A stretch of 37,497 nucleotides of DNA from Flavobacteriaceae bacterium (GCA_029938265.1 JAOZVI010000001.1:65694-103190); one strand, 5' to 3'. Counted from the stretch's first letter, positions 25,386 through 34,251 are shown. Made by a program: numbers and translations. Notes: generated by a model from the sequence alone, not told the origin.

Positions 25386-26012
25386 CTAGAAATATTTGTA
25401 CAGTAAGATGATTTTTCCTTTAACATTTTCATCCTTATTTTGATCTGAATAAGAAGAAATACTTTGTTCTCTTCCAACAAACTTTAAAGGTATTTTAAAT
25501 TTTTTTACATCGAATGTTATTGTTGATCTTGATGGATATATATGATCTTTATATAAATTAACCGTATGGAAAGCTCCAAACTTACGCGTGTTAACTATTG
25601 ACTCATAGATTAGATTAGTATCTTCATTAAAAATAATATCAGCTGTAATCCAATCACTTTTTTGATCTAATGAAACCAATTTATACACTAAATTGTTTTT
25701 AATTTTTGATAGATAAATTGCCTGTAATGGTGAGGATAATAATTCATTAAACTGACTTATAGTCCCTTTTTTAGGTAATAGTGTTAATCCCTCACCTTTT
25801 ATAATTGGTTTTTCATCTTTTTTAAATTCGGCATAGATCTTCTTATCGGGTATATGCATACCTTCAATTACAATTTTTACAATAATCTCACATTTTAGAT
25901 CAGGGTTACCGGTATATTGATTAATAAGCGCATTGATTTTTTTATCATGATCATTTTGTGCAAACACAATAATAAATTTCAAACTAATTAATATGTATAA
26001 CCACAGTTTCAT
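25386..26012 (-). CDS. Secreted protein of unknown function, possibly LolA-like
   Basis: 208 residues with a signal peptide (1-18, ending IIVFAQ). The mature protein is mostly predicted beta strands, with a stretch that resembles the half-barrel layout of LolA-type lipoprotein carriers (TADIIFNED, then HIYPSRSTITFDVK). No motif is decisive and I do not recognise a named family. Its ATG overlaps the stop of the ABC permease gene (ATGA) and HemW starts 5 bases downstream, so it is translated together with the transporter and may be its periplasmic partner. Confidence 0.6.
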   Translation of the reverse strand: MKLWLYILISLKFIIVFAQNDHDKKINALINQYTGNPDLKCEIIVKIVIEGMHIPDKKIYAEFKKDEKPIIKGEGLTLLPKKGTISQFNELLSSPLQAIYLSKIKNNLVYKLVSLDQKSDWITADIIFNEDTNLIYESIVNTRKFGAFHTVNLYKDHIYPSRSTITFDVKKFKIPLKFVGREQSISSYSDQNKDENVKGKIILLYKYF

Positions 26013-26845
26013 TCAGAAATATTCATTTTGTTAAACTTCCAAAAGGATAAACCAATAAATAATGCGCTCATAGTAAATAAAAATAATGCGGAATTCAATA
26101 TGGTTTTAAACGGAATTTCATCCACAAAGAACAATTGCCATTTTGCTATGTGATATGTAAATAAAAAAGGTTGCCATGCACTAAAAATTCCCAAAACAAA
26201 AGTTTGTATCAAAGTAAACAAAATTAACAAACCTAAAGATAATAAAATTGCTGTTAAAGTATTTCTAAACCATAAAGCAAAGTACATTGCCATACTGGAA
26301 AAGGCTATCATTGCTAAAATAGCGAAAACAGTAGCATAAAAGAACCGTGGCAAAAAAGTTGCTTCTTGAATAAATTGAATTCCATCAATAAAAATAATTA
26401 CGTCGCTTGTGCCAAAAAATATTACTGAAGGAATCAAAGCAAAAACCGCTACAATTAACATAAAACAAATTGTATAAATTATCATACTAATTATTTTTGC
26501 CGTTAGCAGACTACTTCGTGATATGGGCTGAGTTAAAAGTATTCGAATAGTACCATATTCAAATTCCCCCGAAAAAATATGCGTAGTCACTATAATTATT
26601 AAAACAGGTATGTGCACCCAAAGTGTATTTAAAGCTAGGTAAGCAATTAAATAACCGTTAACAATATTCCCTTCAATATAAAAATTATCATTTAAGGGTT
26701 GTAGCAAAAAACTAAATATTTCTTCTCCATCACTGTACAATCCTAAGTCAACTATCAACATTAAAAGTATTGTAATAGCAAAAGTTATATAAGTTCGATA
26801 TGAACTAAAAAGTTTATATAATTCTATTTGTAAAATATTGATCAA
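26009..26845 (-). CDS. ABC-2 type transporter permease
   Basis: 278-residue membrane protein with about six transmembrane segments (near 18-35, 62-85, 108-135, 160-185, 195-220 and 250-270) and the ABC-2 N-terminus ILQIELYKLFSSYRTYI. The loop GEFEYGTIRILLTQPISR is the typical coupling region before the second membrane block. The start codon is TTG, overlapping the TGA of the ATPase gene (TTGA), so the two are translationally coupled. Substrate unknown. Permeases of this type usually export drugs, lipids or peptides. Confidence 0.88.
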   Translation of the reverse strand: MINILQIELYKLFSSYRTYITFAITILLMLIVDLGLYSDGEEIFSFLLQPLNDNFYIEGNIVNGYLIAYLALNTLWVHIPVLIIIVTTHIFSGEFEYGTIRILLTQPISRSSLLTAKIISMIIYTICFMLIVAVFALIPSVIFFGTSDVIIFIDGIQFIQEATFLPRFFYATVFAILAMIAFSSMAMYFALWFRNTLTAILLSLGLLILFTLIQTFVLGIFSAWQPFLFTYHIAKWQLFFVDEIPFKTILNSALFLFTMSALFIGLSFWKFNKMNISE

Positions 26846-27720
26846 GCTGTAATTTCTAAATAATGTTCCTGTAAAATTGTAAGTGTTTCAACATTTATTG
26901 GCGTACTTTTAATACTTACCAATGTATTTACAACCTCTGCAATCTCATTTGGTTTTAAATGGATAACCGCCTTAAAATCGCTTGTAAAAATTCCATCAAC
27001 TTTAGTGATATATTCATTTGCTTTACTTGAAGGTTTATTTTCAAAAGTAAAAGCTACTCTTTGTTTAGAATTAATTAATGTTTCTTTACATATTTCAAGT
27101 GCTATTTTACCGTTGTGTAACAGTATAAACATTTCTGCAAATTGTTCAAGTTCATTTAATAAATGGGATGAAATTATTATCGTAATTCCATCTTTATTGA
27201 GTTTTTCCAATAAATTTAAAACATCCTGAAAACCATTCGGATCCAATCCGTTAAACGGTTCATCAAGAATTAATATTTCAGGCGAACGCAATAAAGCCTG
27301 TGCTATTGCCAAACGCTGTTTCATTCCGGTTGAAAAATGCTTAACTTTCTTTTTATTTAAATCAAACAAGCCTACTTTAAATAAAAGATCTTCAATCTTT
27401 AAATCACTTTTGTTGATTTTTTTTATGAGATTCAAATTTTGCTTTGCAGTTAAATACGGATAAAAAGAAGGCGAATCAATTAAATAACCACAATATTCTC
27501 TTAGATCAGAAAATGAATTTTGTAATTTACTTTTAAAATATAATCTACCATTTTTTGGAAACACCAATCCTGCCAATATTTTAATTATCGAACTTTTCCC
27601 TGCACCATTTGGTCCCAATAAACCAACTATCTGGCCTTTTTTTATTGAAAAAGATACTTGATCTAAAATAATCTGATCTCCGTATTGTAGCGATAAATCT
27701 TCAACTTTTAAAATTTGCAT
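26842..27720 (-). CDS. ABC transporter ATP-binding protein
   Basis: 292-residue ATPase of the CcmA/NatA-like ABC-2 class. Walker A is GPNGAGKSS, the signature FSTGMKQRLAIAQ, and Walker B LILDEPFNGLDPNG, followed by the H-loop SSHLLNE. A C-terminal extension of about 80 residues may contact the permease. The ATG at 27720 is preferred over the in-frame TTG at 27726: it shares one base with the upstream stop (TAATG), a classic coupled start. It is second in a five-gene overlapping operon. Confidence 0.93.
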   Translation of the reverse strand: MQILKVEDLSLQYGDQIILDQVSFSIKKGQIVGLLGPNGAGKSSIIKILAGLVFPKNGRLYFKSKLQNSFSDLREYCGYLIDSPSFYPYLTAKQNLNLIKKINKSDLKIEDLLFKVGLFDLNKKKVKHFSTGMKQRLAIAQALLRSPEILILDEPFNGLDPNGFQDVLNLLEKLNKDGITIIISSHLLNELEQFAEMFILLHNGKIALEICKETLINSKQRVAFTFENKPSSKANEYITKVDGIFTSDFKAVIHLKPNEIAEVVNTLVSIKSTPINVETLTILQEHYLEITA

Positions 27721-28280
27721 TACCAATAAAATATTTTAAGTTGATAATATTCAGTAAATAAAATTTTAATCCAAAAATTCTTTTTAAAAATAACCAATGG
27801 ATTTTCAAAAAAAGTATCAGGCAAAATATGATACCATCTATAGCCTTTTTCAAAAAAGAAACTTTTTACTTTTTCCTGTAGTTTTAGATCTTCTGCTGCA
27901 ACTGTAACAGCATCACGCTGACAATTAGAATGCATATAAAGTTTAATTATTCTTTCATTATATCCATATTTATATAACTTTTCTTTTACTTGTTTGTAAT
28001 TTTGATAACGTCCATGCACATCTAATTCTGCAATTATGGTTAAACTTAAACATGAAATTATAAGTAAAATCCATGTTAAAATTTTAATTATTATATCATG
28101 TTGATCGATGATATTAATTATATTCATTATCCCTATAAAAGATAGATAGATCCCAATAAAAGCAGATAAATGCAAATATTTTCCAACTTTAATAAAATGA
28201 ATAATTTTATTAAAGTTTATAACAAATTGAGTAGGTCTGATATTTATTATTTCTGATTTAATCACAATCAAAAATATCAT
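27720..28280 (-). CDS. Uncharacterised membrane protein heading the ABC operon
   Basis: 186 residues, not recognised. Two strongly hydrophobic segments (about 38-58 and 66-86: AFIGIYLSFIGIMNI and LTWILLIISCLSLTI) form a membrane hairpin. It is followed by a soluble domain with a conserved-looking helical core (RYQNYKQVKEKLYKYGYNER, then SNCQRDAVTVAAED) and an aromatic C-terminus. Its stop codon overlaps the ATPase start (TAATG), so it belongs to the transporter unit and may be an accessory subunit. No TAnnTTTG promoter was found upstream. Confidence 0.65.
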   Translation of the reverse strand: MIFLIVIKSEIINIRPTQFVINFNKIIHFIKVGKYLHLSAFIGIYLSFIGIMNIINIIDQHDIIIKILTWILLIISCLSLTIIAELDVHGRYQNYKQVKEKLYKYGYNERIIKLYMHSNCQRDAVTVAAEDLKLQEKVKSFFFEKGYRWYHILPDTFFENPLVIFKKNFWIKILFTEYYQLKIFYW

Positions 28281-28398
28281 TTTTTTTTAATAAATGCTAA
28301 TTGCTATTTTTTATAATTTATGTAGTTTTATAATCTAATTTTCTGTAACTTCGTTGGTTAGCTATATTGCTAAATAATTTTCCCTAATTAATTTAACC

Positions 28399-28686
28399 AT
28401 GTATGTAAATATTTCTACTTTTAAAATCAATGAAAAAGGAGGTATCTCAAGTAATGAATTAAGTTTGCTTGAAGACAATTTAACAACCAAACCAAAAGGA
28501 CTGGATAGATTTCATGTTTTTAAAGATAAAAAGGAAGAAAATATATTTTATTTGATAGAATATTGGAAATCTAAAGATCTTCAAGTTAATATGGAAGTTT
28601 CGAAAAAGTATCCGATTTTTAATAAAATTCATGAAATTTCCAAAGAAAAGAGATTTAAGAAAATTGAATGTGATATTGTAATATAA
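28399..28686 (+). CDS. Small ABM-like (dimeric alpha/beta barrel) protein, copy 1
   Basis: 95-residue protein beginning MYVNISTFKINEKGG, with the size and alternating pattern of ABM/dimeric-barrel proteins: strand, helix (ELSLLEDNL), strand (GLDRFHVFKD), strand with EYWKSK (the usual site of an E.W motif), C-terminal helix and strand. It is a tandem paralogue of the protein encoded 178 bases downstream; 37 of 95 positions are identical without gaps. Family members act as small oxygenases, heme or quinol modifiers, or binding proteins, so no reaction is claimed. A weak -7-like box TAACTTCG lies at 28346-28353. Confidence 0.7.
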   Translation: MYVNISTFKINEKGGISSNELSLLEDNLTTKPKGLDRFHVFKDKKEENIFYLIEYWKSKDLQVNMEVSKKYPIFNKIHEISKEKRFKKIECDIVI

Positions 28687-28825
28687 ATTAATTCTAATTT
28701 ATGGCCACTTCAAATACTGTTTACAGGAATCTTGTTATGTGTATGCCCCCCTTTTCTGCTAATTTTGTTTGGAGTGGTTTATTATTTCTATAACATTTAT
28801 CATATATTTATATCTTCATTGATAG

Positions 28826-28833
28826 TACTTTTG
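28826..28833 (+). promoter_or_regulatory. Candidate -7 box (TACTTTTG) for ABM-like copy 2
   Basis: Exact TAnnTTTG match 31 bases before the ATG at 28865. It suggests the second paralogue can be expressed separately from the first. Confidence 0.5.
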
Positions 28834-28864
28834 GCTAAATACCAAAATCTTAAAAACACCTGTT

Positions 28865-29152
28865 ATGTATGTTCATATAGTTTCATTTAAAATAAAAGAA
28901 GGAGAAGAGATCACTTTTGTAGAACTACAAAAATTTCAAGAAAAGATGGAGTCTAAGCCTGCAGGCTTAGATCATTTTCATATTTTTAAAGATCGCAATG
29001 AAGAAGGTAGATATCATTTGCTTGAATATTGGAAATCAAAAGCCGATAAAGACAAATTAGAAGAAACTGATGACCATCAACATTTTCATGAGCTACGAAA
29101 ACTGGCAATTGAAAAAAAATATGAAACTCACGAATGTGATCTAATAGTGTAA
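28865..29152 (+). CDS. Small ABM-like (dimeric alpha/beta barrel) protein, copy 2
   Basis: 95 residues, beginning MYVHIVSFKIKEGEE and sharing GLD.FH.FKD, EYWKSK and ECD with copy 1. It has several extra His (DDHQHFHELRK and GLDHFHIF), absent or fewer in copy 1, that could bind a metal or heme. An independent -7 box precedes it. As for copy 1, the fold is inferred from length and pattern and the function is unknown. It ends 14 bases before the convergent ruvC stop. Confidence 0.72.
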   Translation: MYVHIVSFKIKEGEEITFVELQKFQEKMESKPAGLDHFHIFKDRNEEGRYHLLEYWKSKADKDKLEETDDHQHFHELRKLAIEKKYETHECDLIV

Positions 29153-29166
29153 AACAACTCTATTTT

Positions 29167-29718
29167 CTATTTTATCCTATTTTTATTCTGATTTACAAAA
29201 GCGCTCCAACCGGAATAATTTTTGTCTGAAGATATTTTTCCGTAATTATAAAAATGGCAAACTGCCGCAGCCAAACCATCAGAAGCATCCAGATTTTTTG
29301 GCATGGTTTTAATAGAAAGAATATTCTGTAGCATTTTAGCAACTTGTTCTTTACTTGCATTTCCATTTCCGGTTATAGCCATCTTTATCTTTTTTGGAGA
29401 ATATTCGGTAATTGGTACTTCACGGATCAATCCTGCAGCCATGGCAACTCCTTGTGCCCTACCCAATTTTAACATCGATTGAACATTCTTGCCAAAAAAA
29501 GGTGCTTCAATAGCAATTTCATCAGGATGATAGGTCTCGATTATATGTAGCGTTCTATCAAAGATCATTTTTAATTTTACATAGTGATTGTCATACTTTT
29601 TAAGTAACAATTCATCCATTTGCATCAATTCCATTTTGTTTTGAACAATTCTGATCAATCCAAAACCCATGATGGTAGTTCCCGGATCAATACCTAAAAT
29701 AATCTTATCGTTTAGCAA
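29167..29718 (-). CDS. ruvC: RuvC Holliday junction endonuclease
   Basis: Nuclease subunit of the RuvABC resolvasome, cutting Holliday junctions. 183 residues. The acidic active site is intact: Asp11 (GIDPGTTIMG), Glu71 (IAIEAPFFGKN), and Asp144 and Asp147 (LDASDGLAAA). TGNGNASKEQV is the conserved DNA-contacting stretch. The start is a TTG at 29718: between it and the upstream in-frame TAG there is no ATG or GTG, only weaker alternatives such as ATT. It is divergent from the flippase-like gene. Confidence 0.95.
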   Translation of the reverse strand: MLNDKIILGIDPGTTIMGFGLIRIVQNKMELMQMDELLLKKYDNHYVKLKMIFDRTLHIIETYHPDEIAIEAPFFGKNVQSMLKLGRAQGVAMAAGLIREVPITEYSPKKIKMAITGNGNASKEQVAKMLQNILSIKTMPKNLDASDGLAAAVCHFYNYGKISSDKNYSGWSAFVNQNKNRIK

Positions 29719-29780
29719 AATTTTTTGATTTTTTACCTATGCTTTAGAAAGACAAAAATTAATTTTGTTTCTTTGCGTAA

Positions 29781-30752
29781 ATGTACAACATCTCACAAAA
29801 ATATAAGTCGCAATTATTTTTTATTACCAAACTCCTTATCATCACAGGGGCTTTTTATATCATATCTCAAAAAATACTTCAAAATCAAATTTTATACACA
29901 TCCGACTTCTATTCTTTAGTTAAATCAAAATTTTTATATAATTATTTAAATTTATTTCTGCTTATTTTATTTACAATTGCCAACTGGTTTTTTGAAATTT
30001 TTAAATGGAAAATTCTAGTGTCTTCTTTTAAAGAAATGTCTTTTATCAATGCTGCAAAACAAAGTTTAGCATCATTAACAGCATCATTATTAACACCTAA
30101 TAGAATTGGAGAATATGGGGCAAAAGCAATATATTATCCTAAAGAATATCGTAAAAAAGTATTGATCCTAAATTTTTTAGGAAATATATCTCAAATGTTT
30201 ATGACAATAGTATTTGGTTTAGTTGGTTTATATTTTCTTGCTGGTTTTTTTAATTTTAAAATCAATTTATCAATAGTTTTAACTGTTTTAATCATAAGTT
30301 CAATTATATTAATTGTTCTGTTGATTTTAAAACTTAACTTCTTGAAAAAATGGATTAAGAAATTTATTAATTCTATATTAAGTATTCCTATAATGATTCA
30401 ATTGAATAATTTTAAATTAGCCTTTTTAAGATACCTGATTTTTTCTCATCAATTTTATTTTTTATTGATGATCTTTAATATTAATTTAGATTATTTTACT
30501 GCATTAAGTTTAATTACAAGTACTTATTTTATCGCTTCATTTATTCCTGGATTTGTAATTTTTGATTTTATCATAAAAGGTTCTGTTGCAGTTACTCTTT
30601 TTGGTTTATTCCAAGTGGACGAAATAGTAATAATATCAGTAACTACGATCATGTGGCTTCTAAACTTTGCTTTCCCCGCTTTACTGGGCAGTTATTTTGT
30701 TTTGATATTTAAAACACCTCAACCTATTAAAATACCTATTTTTCAAAAGTGA
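29781..30752 (+). CDS. Lysylphosphatidylglycerol-synthase-TM (UPF0104)-like membrane protein
   Basis: Polytopic membrane protein, 323 residues, with about seven or eight transmembrane segments and the family motif SLLTPNRIGEYGAKAIYY (about residues 102-119), seen in flippase-like LPG_synthase_TM proteins. There is no catalytic lysyl-transferase domain. Homologues are thought to move lipids or lipid-linked precursors across the membrane. Its TGA overlaps the GTG start of a membrane glycosyltransferase (GTGA), so the pair probably makes and moves a glycolipid or polysaccharide. A near-match -7 box TTTCTTTG lies at 29768-29775, very close to the start. Confidence 0.82.
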   Translation: MYNISQKYKSQLFFITKLLIITGAFYIISQKILQNQILYTSDFYSLVKSKFLYNYLNLFLLILFTIANWFFEIFKWKILVSSFKEMSFINAAKQSLASLTASLLTPNRIGEYGAKAIYYPKEYRKKVLILNFLGNISQMFMTIVFGLVGLYFLAGFFNFKINLSIVLTVLIISSIILIVLLILKLNFLKKWIKKFINSILSIPIMIQLNNFKLAFLRYLIFSHQFYFLLMIFNINLDYFTALSLITSTYFIASFIPGFVIFDFIIKGSVAVTLFGLFQVDEIVIISVTTIMWLLNFAFPALLGSYFVLIFKTPQPIKIPIFQK

Positions 30753-31876
30753 TCTTAATCTCAATTTTTATAACAGTCATTTATGTAGTGTTAATCATTG
30801 CTTTTGTAATTGGGATTGATCGTGTGCAAAATTTTGGAAATACAAAAGGTACACATCAATATAAATTTTCAATTCTTATTCCTTTCAGAAATGAAAAAAA
30901 TAACTTACCTACACTTCTTAAAAGTCTATCAAAATTGAATTATCCTTTGGATAAATTTGAAATATTTTTAATCAATGATGCTTCCTCTGATAACTATAAA
31001 ACTCTTATTGAAAACTTTCAAAATAAAAATAAGGAATTACAAATTCACTTAATAAATTCTAAAAGAAAAAGTAATTCGCCAAAAAAAGATGCTATTGAAA
31101 CTGCAATAATCCAGACCAACTTTGATTGGATTATCACGACAGATGCCGATTGTATCATCCCTAAAAATTGGTTAAATAATTTTGATGTTTTTATCCAAAA
31201 CAATTATTCAAAAATGATTGTTGCTCCTGTAGCTTTTATACATAAAAATAATTTTTTAAATAATTTTCAGATACTTGATTTTTTAAGTCTGCAAGGAAGT
31301 ACAATTGGCGGATTCGGAATAAATAAACCTTTTTTGTGCAATGGAGCAAATCTTGCTTATAACAAACACTCTTTTCATGAAGTTAATGGTTTTGTTGGCA
31401 ATGAACATATTGCCGGAGGTGATGATATTTTTTTATTGGAAAAATTTATAAATACTTTTCCAAAAAAGGTTCATTATCTAAAATCCGAAACATCTATTGT
31501 CAAAACAAAAGCTCAGCCAACTTTAAATCAGCTTATTAATCAAAGAATTCGTTGGGCAGCAAAGACGAGTTCTTATACCAATAATTTTGGGAAACTTGTT
31601 GGTTTTATTGTTTTTATAACTAATTTATATTTAATCTTTCTTTTTATATATGCAACATTAAATTGTATTTCATGGCAACATTTTGGGATAGTTTTTTTGA
31701 TAAAATTTAATGTTGATTTTTTATTGATCTATAAAACTTCGAAAATATTTAATCAACAAGAAGCTCTAAAAAAATATTTAATCAGTAGTTTACTATACCC
31801 TGTTTTTAATGTTTTTATTGCTTTATTATCTTTTTTTAAAAAATTTGAATGGAAAGGCAGGACTTTTAAAAAATAA
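30749..31876 (+). CDS. Family 2 processive glycosyltransferase, membrane-bound
   Basis: GT2 glycosyltransferase of 375 residues with one N-terminal membrane segment (4-22) and two or three at the C-terminus (from about 285). The catalytic features are IPFRNE (45-50), Asp77 (LINDASSDN), the DxD pair Asp132/Asp134 (TTDADC), an acidic GGDDIFLLE and QRIRW, the QxxRW motif of processive enzymes that extend a polysaccharide or glycolipid. The start is GTG within the previous stop codon. The acceptor is unknown. Codon use is especially A/T-rich here, like its partner, and GATC is rarer than in neighbouring genes. Confidence 0.9.
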   Translation: MILISIFITVIYVVLIIAFVIGIDRVQNFGNTKGTHQYKFSILIPFRNEKNNLPTLLKSLSKLNYPLDKFEIFLINDASSDNYKTLIENFQNKNKELQIHLINSKRKSNSPKKDAIETAIIQTNFDWIITTDADCIIPKNWLNNFDVFIQNNYSKMIVAPVAFIHKNNFLNNFQILDFLSLQGSTIGGFGINKPFLCNGANLAYNKHSFHEVNGFVGNEHIAGGDDIFLLEKFINTFPKKVHYLKSETSIVKTKAQPTLNQLINQRIRWAAKTSSYTNNFGKLVGFIVFITNLYLIFLFIYATLNCISWQHFGIVFLIKFNVDFLLIYKTSKIFNQQEALKKYLISSLLYPVFNVFIALLSFFKKFEWKGRTFKK

Positions 31877-31926
31877 CAGGATCATATCTTCTAAAAAAGT
31901 GCTTTAAATTAATCCCATTAAGAGCT

Positions 31927-32700
31927 TCAAAAATCTGGTTTCCTCTTTTCTAGAAAAGCTGTGGTTCCTTCTTCAAAATCTTCAGTATCAAAACAATTTC
32001 CAAATTCATTTATTTCAACTTCAAATCCATTTACACCATCTTTAAAATTCGCATTAATGGCTTTGATTGCAGCAGAAATTGCAGTAGATGAATTATTTGA
32101 GATCTTATCAGCCAACTTTTCACAAAAGACCAATAATTCCTCCTGAGGAACTACATAATTTACCAATCCGTAGTTTTTAGCTTCTTGGGCTGTGATCATA
32201 CCTGCAGTCATGATCATTTCCATCGCTTTTCCTTTACCTACCAATTGTGGCAAACGTTGTGTACCTCCATATCCGGGTATAACGCCCAAAGACACTTCTG
32301 GTAAACCCATCTTTGCATTATTACTTGCAACTCTAAAATGACTTGCCATTGCCAGTTCTAAACCGCCACCAAGAGCAAAACCATTTACAGCGGCAATTAC
32401 CGGAATACTCATATTCTCAACAAAATCAAAAAGCAACTCTTGTCCTTTTCTTGCTAACTCAGATCCCTGACTAACGTTAAAATCTGCAAATTCTGAGATA
32501 TCAGCACCGGCTACAAATGCTTTATCACCGCTACCTGTTAAGATAATTACCCTAACCTCTTCATCTGCTTCTAATTCTGCGAAAGCATTATGTAATTCGG
32601 CTATAGTTTCTTTATTTAATGCATTTAATTTTTTTGGGCGATTGATAAAAACTGTTGCCAAATAAGCGTCTACTTCTATCAATATATTTTCATAATTCAT
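31927..32700 (-). CDS. Enoyl-CoA hydratase/isomerase (crotonase family)
   Basis: Crotonase-fold enzyme of 257 residues. The oxyanion-hole motifs GADISEF (65-71) and NGFALGGGLELA are present, and both catalytic Glu of short-chain enoyl-CoA hydratase are visible: Glu115 (GGGLELA) and Glu135 (LPEVSLGVIPG). It should hydrate trans-2-enoyl-CoA in fatty-acid or amino-acid degradation, cytoplasmic. It starts 18 bases after the histidine kinase stop and is probably on the same transcript. Confidence 0.93.
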   Translation of the reverse strand: MNYENILIEVDAYLATVFINRPKKLNALNKETIAELHNAFAELEADEEVRVIILTGSGDKAFVAGADISEFADFNVSQGSELARKGQELLFDFVENMSIPVIAAVNGFALGGGLELAMASHFRVASNNAKMGLPEVSLGVIPGYGGTQRLPQLVGKGKAMEMIMTAGMITAQEAKNYGLVNYVVPQEELLVFCEKLADKISNNSSTAISAAIKAINANFKDGVNGFEVEINEFGNCFDTEDFEEGTTAFLEKRKPDF

Positions 32701-32718
32701 CGACGTAAGATTTAATGG

Positions 32719-34176
32719 TTAATTTTTAGGTAAAGTTACAGTAAATATAGTACCATCACCAGCTTTTGATTGAAATGAAATATTACCATTGTAGGCTTCA
32801 ACTATATTTTTGACCATGGCTAAACCCAAACCCATACCGCTTGATTTAGTTGTAAATTTTGGTTCAAAAATTTTAGGTGCATCTTCTTCTGAAATTCCTA
32901 TTCCGTTATCCTCTACTTCTAAAGATAAATAATTATCATTATCCAAAACCCGTACATCAATTTTAGGATTTTCTTGATTTTGTAATGATTGTATCGCATT
33001 TGTTACCAAATTAGTAACAACTCTTGTCAGTTGTACTTTATCAAGTTGAGCGATAATTTCATTCTTTTGCGGTTCATAGTTGATAAAATCTTCGTGAAAG
33101 ATATCCAATGCTAATTTCACTTCTTTAACAATATTGAGTTTTTCTTTTTTATGGCTTGGCATTTTGGCAAAATTCGAAAAAGCGGAAGCAATTGAACTCA
33201 TTGTATCAATTTGCTGAATTAATGACTGGCTAAAATCATGTAATTTTTGCTTGATTTTTGGATCGGTTGAATCAAATTTTTGTTCAAAGCTCTGAACTGT
33301 TAATCGCATTGGGGTTAGTGGATTTTTAATCTCATGTGCCACTTGTCTGGCCATTTCGCGCCAAGCCTGTTTACGCTCAATTTGAGCTAATTTTACAGCA
33401 CTATTCTCTAATTGATCGATCATATTATTATATGAATTGACTAATTCTAAGATTTCTACACTGGCATCTTCTAAATGAATTTTCTTATTGGTTTTGTCTA
33501 AGACAGTCTTCCGCATACTATCGGCTACAAATTCAATTGATTTGGTAATGTATTTTGATAAAAAATAAGCCAAGGCAATAGCGACAAATAAAATGATTAA
33601 ATATACAAATGACAAGCGGATTAGAAACTCTTTTAATTCTTTATCCTGAAAGGTATTGTCTTGTAAATATGGTACACCTATAATCCCAATAGGTTTAAAT
33701 TTTGAGTCTATTATATAAGAATAAGACGATTTAAAATGTTTACTATTTGCAGATGTTTTTGGTATCACCAAACGATGGTCTGCATTTTTGGATAATCTAT
33801 TCAGAATATTTTGCGATAGATCAATATTGACAGTTTCATCAGCAAAACGACCATGTGATGAGCGAAGTAATTTGCCTTGTAAATCGTAAATATTAATGTC
33901 TAAATTATGAATATCAGAAATTTCATTTAATTTTTTGTCTAATATTTCAGGTAAATATTTTGTTTCTAATGGAAATTTAATTTCTCTGTTAAGCTCATAA
34001 GAAATTGCAGATTTAATAGCTTCTTCTTTACGCTCTAAACGTTTTAAATGATAATCTTCTGCTTGTTCATTATACTGATAAATTGTTATAGCTGCTATTA
34101 AAACAGAGGCTATAACTACCAAAAGTATCATGGCAATAAAAATACGTTTACGCAGTGAAAAACTCTTAATATCCAT
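32719..34176 (-). CDS. Membrane sensor histidine kinase (orphan)
   Basis: 485-residue sensor kinase. Membrane segments at about 11-32 and 186-206 flank a periplasmic sensor region (33-185) that resembles a PAS/Cache-type fold. HAMP-like residues (about 208-262) lead to the HisKA box with His281 (ARQVAHEIKNPLTPM), the NtrY/AtoS-like form, and an HATPase domain with the N box NLVTNAIQSL, G1 DNGIGIS and G2 GMGLGLAM. No response regulator gene is adjacent; the following gene is an enoyl-CoA hydratase. A TATCTTTA near-match -7 box lies at 34197-34190, 13 bases before the start. Confidence 0.92.
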   Translation of the reverse strand: MDIKSFSLRKRIFIAMILLVVIASVLIAAITIYQYNEQAEDYHLKRLERKEEAIKSAISYELNREIKFPLETKYLPEILDKKLNEISDIHNLDINIYDLQGKLLRSSHGRFADETVNIDLSQNILNRLSKNADHRLVIPKTSANSKHFKSSYSYIIDSKFKPIGIIGVPYLQDNTFQDKELKEFLIRLSFVYLIILFVAIALAYFLSKYITKSIEFVADSMRKTVLDKTNKKIHLEDASVEILELVNSYNNMIDQLENSAVKLAQIERKQAWREMARQVAHEIKNPLTPMRLTVQSFEQKFDSTDPKIKQKLHDFSQSLIQQIDTMSSIASAFSNFAKMPSHKKEKLNIVKEVKLALDIFHEDFINYEPQKNEIIAQLDKVQLTRVVTNLVTNAIQSLQNQENPKIDVRVLDNDNYLSLEVEDNGIGISEEDAPKIFEPKFTTKSSGMGLGLAMVKNIVEAYNGNISFQSKAGDGTIFTVTLPKN

Positions 34177-34216
34177 ATACTATTTTGTGTAAAGATAACA
34201 ATTATCAAAAATAAAA

Positions 34217-34251
34217 AAAACTACAATTTTAAGCTTTAAAATTGTAGTTTT
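34217..34251 (-). terminator. Strong hairpin terminator, distal of a tandem pair
   Basis: AAAACTACAATTTTAA (34217-34232) and TTAAAATTGTAGTTTT (34236-34251) form a perfect 16-bp stem with a 3-base loop. On the minus strand the right arm runs into eight T. It lies just upstream of the histidine kinase promoter and insulates it. Confidence 0.85.

Noticed and set aside
28687-28890. Hydrophobic open frame between the two ABM-like genes
   Set aside because: It follows directly in frame after the stop of copy 1 and looks membrane-like, but it has no ATG or GTG before the hydrophobic part, covers the -7 box of copy 2 and runs into that gene.
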